NCBI RefSeq assembly: GCF_017876405.1
Contig: NZ_JAGINW010000001.1
Coordinates: 1,873,203-1,937,202, forward strand
Direction of reading: 5' to 3'
DNA: 64,000 nt
Origin: Kibdelosporangium banguiense
GTDB lineage: Bacteria > Actinomycetota > Actinomycetes > Mycobacteriales > Pseudonocardiaceae
Positions within the stretch are counted from its first letter, which is position 1, and each line of letters opens with the position of its first letter. The notes beneath the pieces are model-generated. The model made no database searches and was not told the origin of the DNA. It worked only from the letters and a program-made list of their open reading frames with translations. The position numbers were made by a program, and so were the translations under genes. Of the stretch, positions 10,686-18,938 are shown one piece after another.

Positions 10686-12971
10686 TCAGGCGTTGTTGAC
10701 CTGCTCCACCGGGTTGTCGGCGATCGCGTTGCCGCGACGCTTCGAGATGATCACAGCGGCCGCGACGATGGCCACGGCCACCAGCGCGATCACGATCCGC
10801 AGCACGTCGGACTCGTTGGCACCGACCGAGAAGGTCACAACAGCCGGGGCGACAAGCACCGACACCAGGTTCATCACCTTGATGAGCGGGTTGATGGCCG
10901 GGCCGGCGGTGTCCTTGAACGGGTCACCGACGGTGTCACCGATGACGGTGGCCTCGTGCGCCGACGAGCCCTTACCGCCGTGGTTGCCGTCCTCGACGAG
11001 CTTCTTGGCGTTGTCCCAGGCACCACCGGAGTTGGCCAGGAACACCGCCATCAGCGTGCCGGTGGCGATGGCGCCACCGAGGTAGCCGGCGAGCGACTCG
11101 ACACCGAGACCGAAGCCGACGGCGATCGGCGCGAACACGGCCAGCAGACCCGGCGTCATCAGCTCACGCAGCGAGTCACGCGTGCAGATGTCCACAACGC
11201 GGCCGTACTCCGGACGGACCGAACCGTCCATGATTCCGGGGTTGTCGTGGAACTGGCGACGCACCTCGTACACAACCGCACCCGCAGCACGGGACACGGC
11301 GTTGACGGCCAGACCGGAGAACATGAACACGACGGCCGCACCGATCAGCACACCCACGAGGGTGTTCGGGCTGACCAGGTTCGCACCGAAGTTGGTCAGC
11401 ACGCCCGTCGCGTCAGCCGTCGCATCGCGAATCGCCTCGCTGTAGGAACCGAACAGCGCAGTCGCGGCGAGCACGGCGGTCGCGATCGCGATGCCCTTGG
11501 TGATCGCCTTGGTGGTGTTGCCGACCGCGTCCAACTCGGTCAGGATCTGCGCGCCGTCACCGGTCACGTCGCCGGACATCTCCGCGATGCCCTGCGCGTT
11601 GTCGCTCACCGGGCCGAACGTGTCCATCGCGACGATGACGCCGACCGTGGTCAGCAGACCACAACCGGCCAGCGCGATCGCGAACAACGCGACAGTGACG
11701 TCACCGGACAACAGGAACGCACCGTAGACAGCACCACCGATGACCAGCGCGGTGTACACGGCGGACTCGAAGCCGACCGAGATACCGGACAGGATCACCG
11801 TGGCGGCACCGGTTTCCGAGGTCTCACCGACGTGCTTGACCGGCTTGTGCTCGGTACCGGTGTAGTAGCCGGTCAGCCAGAGGATGATGCCGGCCAGCGC
11901 GATACCGATGATCACCGCGATGGCGGCGATCAGGCCGGGGTTGCCGGCCAGCGCGATGTTCTTGGCACCTTCCAGACCCGCGAACGAGGTCGGCAGGAAC
12001 GCGAACGCGGCGACCGTGCACAGCACCAACGAGATCAGCGCGGAGATGTAGAAGGAGCGGTTGATCGCGCTCAGGCCGTTCTCGCCCGGCCGGGCCTTGG
12101 TGATGAACACGCCGATCACGGCCGTGATGACACCGATGGCCGGCACGATCAGCGGGAACAGCAGGCCCTGCGTGCCGAACGCGGCACTGCCCAGGATCAG
12201 CGCGGCGACCAGGGTCACGGCGTAGGACTCGAAGAGGTCCGCGGCCATACCCGCGCAGTCACCGACGTTGTCGCCCACGTTGTCGGCGATCGTCGCCGCG
12301 TTGCGGGGGTCGTCCTCGGGAATGCCCTGCTCGACCTTGCCGACCAGGTCGGCACCCACGTCAGCGGCCTTGGTGAAGATACCGCCGCCGACACGCATGA
12401 ACATCGCGATCAGCGCGGCGCCGAAACCGAAGCCCTCCAGCACCTTCGGTGCCTCGCCGGCGTACACCAGCACCACGATGGAAGCGCCGAACAAGCCCAG
12501 ACCGACCGTGGCCATACCGACCACACCGCCGGTACGGAAAGCGATCCGCGTCGCCTTCTCACGGCCACCCTCATCGTTGGCCGCCGCGGCGACCCGCAGG
12601 TTCGCCTGAGTGGACAGCCACATGCCGAGATAGCCGATGGCGAACGAGAACACCGCGCCCGCCAGGAAGAAGATGGAGCGGCCGATCCGTTCGTTCACTG
12701 TGTCCGCGGGTAGCGCGAACAGCAGCAGGAACACCAGGACGCCGAAAATCGTCAGGGTGTTGCGCTGGCGTTTGAGATAGGCCGCCGCGCCCTCTTGTAC
12801 CGCCTTGGCGATGTCCTGCATCTTCGCGGTGCCCTGGCCCGCGGCCAGCACCTCCTTGAGCAGTACATAACCGACGGCAAGAGCGGCGAGGGCGACCACG
12901 GCGACGACGACGACAACGCCGTAGTCACCACCGGAGAGCGATGCCTCCGCGAGGTGGTACTGCCCGGACAT
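10686..12971 (-). CDS. hppA: Proton-translocating membrane pyrophosphatase
   Basis: Couples pyrophosphate hydrolysis to H+ pumping. The 761-residue polytopic protein contains many transmembrane helices and the acidic pyrophosphate-binding loops of the family (for example DVGADLVGKVE, and DNVGDNVGDCAGMAADLFES in the middle). In the segment GNTTKAITKG the subfamily-determining positions are lysine and threonine (K..T), the pattern of K+-independent enzymes; K+-dependent ones have alanine there. It probably conserves energy from biosynthetic PPi or acidifies the periplasmic side. It is transcribed alone, divergent from the helicase, and ends at a strong hairpin. M. tuberculosis lacks an equivalent at this position. 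Confidence 0.95.
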   Translation of the reverse strand: MSGQYHLAEASLSGGDYGVVVVVAVVALAALAVGYVLLKEVLAAGQGTAKMQDIAKAVQEGAAAYLKRQRNTLTIFGVLVFLLLFALPADTVNERIGRSIFFLAGAVFSFAIGYLGMWLSTQANLRVAAAANDEGGREKATRIAFRTGGVVGMATVGLGLFGASIVVLVYAGEAPKVLEGFGFGAALIAMFMRVGGGIFTKAADVGADLVGKVEQGIPEDDPRNAATIADNVGDNVGDCAGMAADLFESYAVTLVAALILGSAAFGTQGLLFPLIVPAIGVITAVIGVFITKARPGENGLSAINRSFYISALISLVLCTVAAFAFLPTSFAGLEGAKNIALAGNPGLIAAIAVIIGIALAGIILWLTGYYTGTEHKPVKHVGETSETGAATVILSGISVGFESAVYTALVIGGAVYGAFLLSGDVTVALFAIALAGCGLLTTVGVIVAMDTFGPVSDNAQGIAEMSGDVTGDGAQILTELDAVGNTTKAITKGIAIATAVLAATALFGSYSEAIRDATADATGVLTNFGANLVSPNTLVGVLIGAAVVFMFSGLAVNAVSRAAGAVVYEVRRQFHDNPGIMDGSVRPEYGRVVDICTRDSLRELMTPGLLAVFAPIAVGFGLGVESLAGYLGGAIATGTLMAVFLANSGGAWDNAKKLVEDGNHGGKGSSAHEATVIGDTVGDPFKDTAGPAINPLIKVMNLVSVLVAPAVVTFSVGANESDVLRIVIALVAVAIVAAAVIISKRRGNAIADNPVEQVNNA

Positions 12972-13201
12972 CCATGTCCTCCTGTGACATCTGCCGATTT
13001 CTCCCGTCCGCTGAACAAACCCGACGGGACGTGCTCGCCACCACGAATGGTGGGACGTCGGCGGAGTCTATGTGTAGTGGACAACTCGTTCGTGAGGCGT
13101 CCCCGGCCGTGCACGTTCCGTTATCTTTGTGGAATCGATCTCGGGATCGATCAAGACCAGGCCCGGCCGGAGTGTCGCAGCGGTGTGCTTAGCTCGAAGG
13201 C

Positions 13202-15514
13202 GTGGGTGACGGGCGAATCGAGCGCGGGCGGCAGTTGCTTTCCCGTGTGCTCGCCGGGGTTCCGGCTGATGAGAACCCGTTGACCCACGCGGAGGACCTG
13301 CCCGAACGCGTGGCACGGCACGCGGAGTGGCCGTCCTGGGCCCCGCCGGAAGTGGTGTCGGCGTTCCAGGCCAGAGGTCTGGGAAAGCCGTGGGAGCACC
13401 AGATCGAAGCGGCCGAACATGTCCGCAATGGCCGTCATGTCGTGCTTTCCACCGGTACCGCGTCGGGAAAGTCACTGGCTTACCAGTTGCCAGTGCTGTC
13501 CTCGTTCGCCGCCGACCGCCGGTGCACGGCGTTGTACCTGGCGCCCACCAAAGCCCTTGGCGCCGACCAGTTGCGTGCCGTGCGAGAGCTCGACCTGCCT
13601 GATGTGCGGGCCGCGAGCTTCGACGGGGACACACCGATGGAGGAACGCGACTGGGTCCGCGCGCACGCACGCTGGATCTTCACCAATCCGGACATGATCC
13701 ACCGCGGGATACTTCCCGCGCACGCCCGCTGGTCTCAGTTCTTCCGGCGGCTGCGATACATAGTCGTCGACGAGGCGCACGCGTACCGAGGCGTGTTCGG
13801 TTCGCATGTCGCACTGTTACTCCGGCGTCTGCGCCGAGTCGCCCGGCATTACGGTGCCGAGCCGGTGATCATTGCGGCATCCGCAACAGTGTCCGATCCG
13901 GCGAACTCGGCCACCCGGCTTTCCGGTGTGGAGTGCGTGGCCGTGACGGAGGACGCCTCGCCACGCGGCGCCCGCACTGTCGCGCTGTGGGAACCGCCCT
14001 TGCTGGAGGACCTTTCCGGCGAGAACGGCGCTCCGGTCCGGCGGTCCGCAGGTGCCGAGACCGCACGGATTCTCACTGACCTTGTCGTGGAGGGTGCCCG
14101 GACGCTCGCGTTTGTCCGGTCCCGCCGAGGAGCCGAGCTGACCGCGTTGTCCGCACGTCACGCACTGTCTCAAGTGGACAGTGAACTGGCCGGACGGGTG
14201 GCCGCCTACCGGGCCGGGTTCCTGCCGGAGGAACGGCGTGCGCTGGAGAAATCGCTGGCGTCCGGCGAGTTGCTGGGCGTGGCCAGCACCAACGCGCTCG
14301 AACTCGGCGTGGACATCGCCGGGCTGGACGCGGTCGTCGTCGCCGGGTACCCAGGCACGCTGGCGTCGTTCTGGCAGCAGGCCGGGCGCGCGGGGCGCGC
14401 AGGTGACGGCGCGCTTGTCGTGTTCGTCGCTCGCGACGACCCACTTGACACCTATCTAGTACACAACCCGTCGGCGATGCTGCACCGGCCGATCGAGGCG
14501 ACAGTCCTGGATCCACTCAATCCCTATGTGCTCGGCCCGCACCTGGCCTGCGCGGCGGCAGAGATTCCGCTCACCGAAAAGGATCTCGGGCCGTTCGGCG
14601 ACACAGTGGCCCGCGAGGTTCTCGACAACCTGGTCGCGGGCGGTGTGCTGCGCAAACGACCGGCGGGCTGGTACTGGACCTCGCGCGACCGGCCGCACTC
14701 GTCGGTGGACATCCGGGGTTCGGGCGGCGAGCAGGTCATGGTGGTGGAGGCCGACACCGGCCGGATGCTGGGCACCGTCGATCCCGGATCAGCCTGCGCC
14801 ACAGTGCATCCGGGGGCCGTCTACCTGCATCAGGGCACGTCCTATGTGGTTGACGACCTCGACCTGGAGTCCGGGCTGGCACTCGTGCACGCGGAGGATC
14901 CGGAGTGGACCACGCAGCCCCGCGACGTCGTGGACATCTCGGTCCTGAAGACCGTGACCAGGCAGAACCACGGCGAGGTGAACGTCTGCCTCGGCGATGT
15001 CGCGGTCACCTCCCAGGTGGTCGGCTACCTGCGGCGGCTGCCGTCCGGTGAGGTGCTCGACCAGGTTCCGTTGGACCTGCCGGAACACACTCTGGAGACC
15101 CGCGCGGTCTGGTACACCATCAGCGAGGACCTGCTGCGCTCCGCCGGACTCGACCGCCCGCAGGTGGCAGGCGCACTGCATGCCGCCGAGCACGCGGCGA
15201 TCGGCTTGCTGCCCCTGCTGGCCACATGCGATCGCTGGGACATCGGCGGAGTCTCGACCGCGATGCATCCGGACACAGGCGAAGCCACAGTGTTCGTACA
15301 CGACGGACATCCAGGCGGCGCCGGGTTCGCCGACCGTGGCTTCCACTCGCTTGCCGCCTGGCTCACCGCAACCCGGGCCGCGATCGCATCCTGCGAATGC
15401 CCATCCGGCTGCCCGTCCTGCGTGCAGTCCCCCAAGTGCGGCAACGGCAACGAACCACTGGACAAAGCCGGTGCATTGCGAGTGCTGACCATCGTTCTCG
15501 ACGCGATCGGCTGA
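13202..15514 (+). CDS. DEAD/DEAH helicase with C-terminal DUF1998 (MrfA/YprA/Rv3649 type)
   Basis: Predicted SF2 3'-5' DNA helicase of 770 residues. A Walker A motif TGTASGKS lies at 84-91, a DEAH box (VVDEAHAY) near 189, and the helicase C-terminal domain with QQAGRAGRAG near 390-400. The C-terminal DUF1998/MZB domain ends with the four-cysteine metal site C-E-C-x3-C-x2-C-x5-C near 732-745. Bacillus MrfA of this family repairs mitomycin-type DNA damage; Rv3649 is the mycobacterial counterpart. The GTG at 13202 has GAAGG only one base upstream, so the true start is uncertain. Monocistronic, divergent from hppA across 230 nt, followed by an inverted-repeat terminator. Confidence 0.9.
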   Translation: MGDGRIERGRQLLSRVLAGVPADENPLTHAEDLPERVARHAEWPSWAPPEVVSAFQARGLGKPWEHQIEAAEHVRNGRHVVLSTGTASGKSLAYQLPVLSSFAADRRCTALYLAPTKALGADQLRAVRELDLPDVRAASFDGDTPMEERDWVRAHARWIFTNPDMIHRGILPAHARWSQFFRRLRYIVVDEAHAYRGVFGSHVALLLRRLRRVARHYGAEPVIIAASATVSDPANSATRLSGVECVAVTEDASPRGARTVALWEPPLLEDLSGENGAPVRRSAGAETARILTDLVVEGARTLAFVRSRRGAELTALSARHALSQVDSELAGRVAAYRAGFLPEERRALEKSLASGELLGVASTNALELGVDIAGLDAVVVAGYPGTLASFWQQAGRAGRAGDGALVVFVARDDPLDTYLVHNPSAMLHRPIEATVLDPLNPYVLGPHLACAAAEIPLTEKDLGPFGDTVAREVLDNLVAGGVLRKRPAGWYWTSRDRPHSSVDIRGSGGEQVMVVEADTGRMLGTVDPGSACATVHPGAVYLHQGTSYVVDDLDLESGLALVHAEDPEWTTQPRDVVDISVLKTVTRQNHGEVNVCLGDVAVTSQVVGYLRRLPSGEVLDQVPLDLPEHTLETRAVWYTISEDLLRSAGLDRPQVAGALHAAEHAAIGLLPLLATCDRWDIGGVSTAMHPDTGEATVFVHDGHPGGAGFADRGFHSLAAWLTATRAAIASCECPSGCPSCVQSPKCGNGNEPLDKAGALRVLTIVLDAIG

Positions 15515-15534
15515 CGTCCCACAACCGTATATAT

Positions 15535-15584
15535 GGCAATACGCAGGGGATGCCGGTTCCGTACGACATCCACTGCGTATTGCC
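15535..15584 (+). terminator. Inverted repeat downstream of the helicase gene
   Basis: Perfect 12-bp arms GGCAATACGCAG (15535-15546) and CTGCGTATTGCC (15573-15584) with a 26-nt loop, followed by TTTG. It starts 20 nt after the helicase stop. The A/T-containing stem and long loop are unusual here, so a protein-binding role is also possible. Confidence 0.6.
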
Positions 15585-15871
15585 TTTGCCGCCGAGCCCA
15601 GGAGCATGGGCCTGCTACCGCTTGCGTGACTGCCGTCAGCATTTCGACACCGGGAGGCGAAGGTGTCGACTGCCGGAGTTTTCTTCCCGGGGGCAGGATC
15701 GCCGATCACGGCCGGTGGGGGCCGCGTTCACCGGAGGCTGCCGCGTAAGCGGGAGTCCGCATGCTGGTCGCTGGGTACTCGGCAGGCCGCCAGGTCCTCG
15801 GTCGTCGCTGCGGTGCGGGAGGCCGGCGAGATGACCGTCGGACGAGGCAAACCTTTGACGCTATGGAGTTT
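15585..15871. other. Intergenic spacer, nothing recognised
   Basis: A spacer between two convergent genes (helicase plus, primase-polymerase-like minus). Short open frames exist but none has a ribosome site or family resemblance. No RNA gene seen. Confidence 0.4.
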
Positions 15872-16501
15872 TCAGTCTGCTGCTACGAGCTCGGAGATGT
15901 GGCTGAGGCGGCTCGGCGAGGCCAGCGCGTCAGCGAGGGCTTCCTGCACCACGGCGGACTCCGGCAGGCGCCAGCCGCAGATCTCGGGCTTGACGCGCCA
16001 GTGCACGACACCGTGCTCGAAGGGGCTGGGCGGCAGCGGGACGTAGCTTCCGGCGCCGTGCAGCTTGACCTGCTCGTCAGCGGCCAGCTCGCGGCGCAGC
16101 GAACGCCCGGTCTTGGTCAGGAACAGCCAGCGCCCGGCCGGGGTCGCGACGATCGGCACCGGCATCCCGAAGGTGCGCAGCACACCCGCGGCCTTGCGGC
16201 CCAGCGAGTCGTCGACCTCGATCGCGTCCAGCACGACACCGGTGGCCACAAGGAGGCTGTAGGGCCGGCCGGTCCACCATGCGGCGACCTGCTCCGGCTT
16301 GGTGCCGATGCGCTCCTGCCAGTCCCGGTGCACAGGGACCGGACCGACGTTCTCTGTCCCCTGGCGGCCCGCCCACTGCGAGCCCGCCGGATAGGTGCCG
16401 GGCAGCACCGGCCACCCGCGCCACGCGAGACCGACCGCCTCCGCACGCAATTCGATGCGGAAGGCCCCGCGCCAGCTATCCGACCAGTCTGTCTCCAACA
16501 T
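15872..16501 (-). CDS. Stand-alone primase-polymerase-like (Prim-Pol N-terminal) protein
   Basis: A 209-residue protein resembling the N-terminal bifunctional DNA primase/polymerase domain (archaeo-eukaryotic primase superfamily) found alone in many actinobacteria. GWPVLPGTYPAG near residue 30 matches the conserved N-terminal substrate loop. VVLDAIEVDD is the likely metal-binding acidic motif. TPAGRWLFL occupies the position of the GGxHxxF motif, but the histidine is tryptophan, so polymerase activity is uncertain. ATG 16501 is chosen because AAGGAGG lies 12 nt upstream; an upstream extension would overlap the TadE-like gene region. It has no helicase or replication-initiator neighbour, and is not obviously plasmid-derived. 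Confidence 0.65.
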   Translation of the reverse strand: MLETDWSDSWRGAFRIELRAEAVGLAWRGWPVLPGTYPAGSQWAGRQGTENVGPVPVHRDWQERIGTKPEQVAAWWTGRPYSLLVATGVVLDAIEVDDSLGRKAAGVLRTFGMPVPIVATPAGRWLFLTKTGRSLRRELAADEQVKLHGAGSYVPLPPSPFEHGVVHWRVKPEICGWRLPESAVVQEALADALASPSRLSHISELVAAD

Positions 16502-16553
16502 CTTGGGTTCTTGCCTCCTTGCACATCGGGCACCGTCCGTGCCCTGCATCTGA

Positions 16554-17093
16554 CTAAACGGCACGAATGCCGCTTGTTGTAACTGCCTGTCGGCAACTGG
16601 TCGGTAATGAACGGCGAGTGAATCCGGGCGGACGTTCCAGCCGAACGTCAGCCGGTCGGCGGTACCGCTCGCCGACACGCCTGGACTTGCCAGTGATACC
16701 GCTCACCGCTCGCGGACGACCGCTGCCCGCGGCCGGCGGCCGGTTCCTCCCGTTCAACCGCGTGTCCGGCATCGGTCCGGCCTTCGTCCGGGCCGTAATC
16801 CGGCCAAGACCGCTTATCGTGGCGGTCACTTCGACCTGGGCGACCCATCCGTTCATCCGGCACTCCTTCAGTTGCATGCCCATCTGTTCGATCACCCAGC
16901 CCGCCTGGCCGCAGGCGTACTCCTCGCCCCACGGGCCATACGCCGCGGCGGCGAGCGCGGCCATGTCAGCCGCGCTGTTCGCCCTGTGCCGTGCCGAGGC
17001 GACGGCACCTATCACCATGAGCGCACCGCCGAACGCCATCAGCGCCGCAGTCGCCCACGCCGCCCAGACCGTCGCCACTCCTGAGTCGTTCAC
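16554..17093 (-). CDS. TadE/TadG-like pilus protein (Rv3654c position) with Arg-rich C-terminal extension
   Basis: Last gene of the Tad operon. The N-terminal segment (GVATVWAAWATAALMAFGG, then ASARHRANSAADMAALAAA) is the single membrane helix and conserved motif of the Rv3654c family of TadE/G-like minor pilus proteins. Two cysteines follow (YACGQAG and KECRMN). After about residue 118 comes a basic, low-complexity tail of about 60 residues that other family members I know lack. It may be read-through into former intergenic DNA after loss of a stop. It begins with GTG 17093, overlapping the TadE stop as GTGA. Function in pilus assembly is inferred from the operon. Confidence 0.75.
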   Translation of the reverse strand: MNDSGVATVWAAWATAALMAFGGALMVIGAVASARHRANSAADMAALAAAAYGPWGEEYACGQAGWVIEQMGMQLKECRMNGWVAQVEVTATISGLGRITARTKAGPMPDTRLNGRNRPPAAGSGRPRAVSGITGKSRRVGERYRRPADVRLERPPGFTRRSLPTSCRQAVTTSGIRAV

Positions 17094-17416
17094 TCCGCTG
17101 TCTCCTGTGGTTCGGCGACGGCGAATGCCTCACCGGAGACCGTCAGGAGCATGTCGGCCGAGACCATGACGGTGATTCGCTCGCCGTCGACAGATATATG
17201 GAGGCTGGCGTCCTCCGGTGCGATCCGTCTGGCGGCCTCTTCGGCCAGGCCGTCGTCTCCTCGGGCGACCAGCCGCGCAGCCTCCCGGGCGGCGTCGACG
17301 CACTGCAGGTGCGCGGTCACGGTGGCTATCCCGGCCACAACCAGCCACAGCACGATGACCAGCACGCCGAGCGCGATGGCGGCTTCGACCGTGACCGCGC
17401 CGGAGTCATGTGTCAG
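17090..17416 (-). CDS. TadE-like pilus assembly protein, apparent CTG start
   Basis: A 108-residue minor pilus protein. A short N-terminus (THDSGAVTVEAAIAL) leads into one membrane helix (about 14-36), then AAREAARLVARGD and a small extracytoplasmic domain. This is the TadE pattern of Rv3655c. In frame there is no ATG, GTG or TTG near the conserved TVEAA motif. The only NTG codon is CTG at 17416-17414, forming a CTGA overlap with the stop of the preceding pilin gene. Starts further upstream would cover the whole pilin gene in another frame and are unlikely. It overlaps the next gene by GTGA. Confidence 0.75.
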   Translation of the reverse strand: MTHDSGAVTVEAAIALGVLVIVLWLVVAGIATVTAHLQCVDAAREAARLVARGDDGLAEEAARRIAPEDASLHISVDGERITVMVSADMLLTVSGEAFAVAEPQETAE

Positions 17417-17571
17417 GTCACTGTCATCGCCTTTTCGATGAGGCCGACGATCCAGTTCTGCACCTTTTCGCTCCTGGCAATCAGGATGAGGGCGATGCCG
17501 AACCCCGCGGCGGCGATCGTGGCGACGGCGTATTCGACCGTTGTGGTGCCCTCGTCGGTGAAGTCGTGCAT
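17413..17571 (-). CDS. Flp-type pilin (DUF4244, Rv3656c type)
   Basis: A 52-residue major pilin candidate. MHDFTDEGTTTVEYAVATIA shows the prepilin signature: a short charged leader, then G-T-T-T-V-E-Y with the conserved Glu at +5 and an adjacent Tyr. A hydrophobic helix and the end WIVGLIEKAMTVT follow. Cleavage after Gly8 by a prepilin peptidase, none of which is in this window, would yield the pilin subunit. GGAAGGG lies about nine bases before ATG 17571. It sits 27 nt after tadC, and its stop overlaps the tadE start. The gene was read directly from the minus strand. Confidence 0.88.
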   Translation of the reverse strand: MHDFTDEGTTTVEYAVATIAAAGFGIALILIARSEKVQNWIVGLIEKAMTVT

Positions 17572-17598
17572 CAGTCAGCCCTTCCGTGATCGATGTGG

Positions 17599-18168
17599 TC
17601 ATCGGGTCAGTCCCAGCGAACCGGCCAGCCCCACAAGCACCGGCACGATGCCGAGGCACACGAAGGCCGGCAGGAAACACAGGCCGAGCGGTCCGGCGAT
17701 CAGCACACCGGCCCGTTGGGCCCGCACTTCGCACTCATCGCCGGCCGCGACACGTACCTCGGTCGCCAAAGCAGCGGCCACAGTCGCGAGTTCGGTGCCG
17801 GACCTGGCCGTCCTGCGCGCTCCCCTGGCCAAGGCCGCTGTCTCCGGCACATTCGCGACAGGCTGCCACGCGGCGGTGGCATCGGCCCCGAGCGCAAGCA
17901 ACCCGGCTGTCATCCGCAGGGCCTGTCCCCCTTCGCCAGGTATTCGCCCGGCGACTGCGCGCACTGCGTCCGACACCGGCAACCCGGCTCGCAGACATGC
18001 CGCCAGCAGATCCCAGCCCGCCGCGAGACACAGCGGATCAACCGGCTTGGCTCGTTTTCTTGGCTCACGTTGTCGTTTTGGGCGCGCTGTCAGGCCGGTG
18101 AGTCTCAACCGGGCTATCCGCGCGCCAGGCGCGACCATGAGCGCGATCGCCGCCAACACGAGACTCAT
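17599..18168 (-). CDS. Tad pilus inner-membrane platform protein TadC-like (T2SSF family)
   Basis: A 189-residue protein of the type II secretion F domain family; with TadB it forms the membrane platform of the Tad machine. It has an N-terminal helix (SLVLAAIALMVA), a cytoplasmic helical domain with LLAACLRAGLPVSDAVRAVA, and C-terminal hydrophobic helices ending LVGLAGSLGLTR. ATG 18168 overlaps the TadB stop by one base (TGATG), which supports this start over an upstream GTG. It is much shorter than Caulobacter TadC but normal for the actinobacterial set (Rv3657c). Confidence 0.85.
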   Translation of the reverse strand: MSLVLAAIALMVAPGARIARLRLTGLTARPKRQREPRKRAKPVDPLCLAAGWDLLAACLRAGLPVSDAVRAVAGRIPGEGGQALRMTAGLLALGADATAAWQPVANVPETAALARGARRTARSGTELATVAAALATEVRVAAGDECEVRAQRAGVLIAGPLGLCFLPAFVCLGIVPVLVGLAGSLGLTR

Positions 18169-18938
18169 CACGGCTGCACCACCCGCTGCGTCAACCGCGC
18201 GCACCAGATCACGCCCGCACAGACGAGAGCGACACCAAGAACGAGCACGATCTGTCCGATGCCTGTGAAGGCGAGAACGCGCAATGGATTGGCACCTACC
18301 GCTTCTCCTAGCACAATTCCCAGGACCGGGAGCCCAGCCAGGACCGCGGCGCTTGCTCTGGGCCCGGCCATCTTGGCGTGCGTCTGCCTGGCGAACCGAA
18401 CCCGTTGGTCAAGATCCTTGGCCACTGCCGCAAGAACATCGGCCAGCGGAAGTCCATGTCGCTGAGCGAGAACCCAGGCGTGAACCACCTCGGCGACCAG
18501 AGGTTCCCGCGTGGCTTGCTCGGCATCGCCACCAGCCCGCGCCGCGGATGCAATCGTCTGCATCGCCTCTGCGCCAGCAGGTGGCGCATCCTCCGCAACG
18601 GATTCGGCCGCGACAACCGGCTGCGCCCCAGCCCGAAGTTCGGCCACGAAGGACCTCAGCGTCTCCGCCAGTTCCGCGACCGAAGCAACACTCTGCCGAA
18701 GTCGTTGCCTGGCCCGCCAACGCTTCCACGCGACAACTCCAGCCAGCACCCCCGCGATCGCACCACCCACACCAAACAGCAGCCCACCACTCAGCCCGGA
18801 ACCCAACGCGACAAGAACGGTCGTGGGCTTGGGAACCCGCCAAGCTCGCCTGGGCACCCCGACCAGTTCGGCCAGCCGCCGCGACGCAGCCCCCGACGGC
18901 CAGACAAGCAGAGCCCCGGCGACGAACAAGAGAGTCAT
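18168..18938 (-). CDS. Tad pilus platform protein TadB-like (T2SSF family)
   Basis: A 256-residue type II secretion F-domain membrane protein. It has N-terminal helices (LLFVAGALLVW; SGGLLFGVGGAIAGVLAGVV), a cytoplasmic helical domain (residues about 75-190, including HAWVLAQRHGLPLADVLAAVA) and two C-terminal helices. The start ATG 18938 overlaps the tadA stop as ATGA. A longer reading frame to 19715 is not credible: its extra part is Arg/Pro-rich antisense sequence to tadA. Counterpart of Rv3658c. Confidence 0.88.
   Translation of the reverse strand: MTLLFVAGALLVWPSGAASRRLAELVGVPRRAWRVPKPTTVLVALGSGLSGGLLFGVGGAIAGVLAGVVAWKRWRARQRLRQSVASVAELAETLRSFVAELRAGAQPVVAAESVAEDAPPAGAEAMQTIASAARAGGDAEQATREPLVAEVVHAWVLAQRHGLPLADVLAAVAKDLDQRVRFARQTHAKMAGPRASAAVLAGLPVLGIVLGEAVGANPLRVLAFTGIGQIVLVLGVALVCAGVIWCARLTQRVVQP

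Noticed and set aside
10659..12713. A 684-codon plus-strand frame opposite hppA
   Set aside because: Asp/His/Gln/Arg-rich antisense shadow of a clear pyrophosphatase.
13134..13151. ATCGATC-TCGG-GATCGAT hairpin in the hppA/helicase promoter gap
   Set aside because: Short, with no partner site or conserved spacing; kept only as a note.
17417..17734. Upstream extension of TadE to an ATG or GTG start
   Set aside because: It would read through the pilin gene in another frame and give an Arg/His-rich leader; hence the CTG start.
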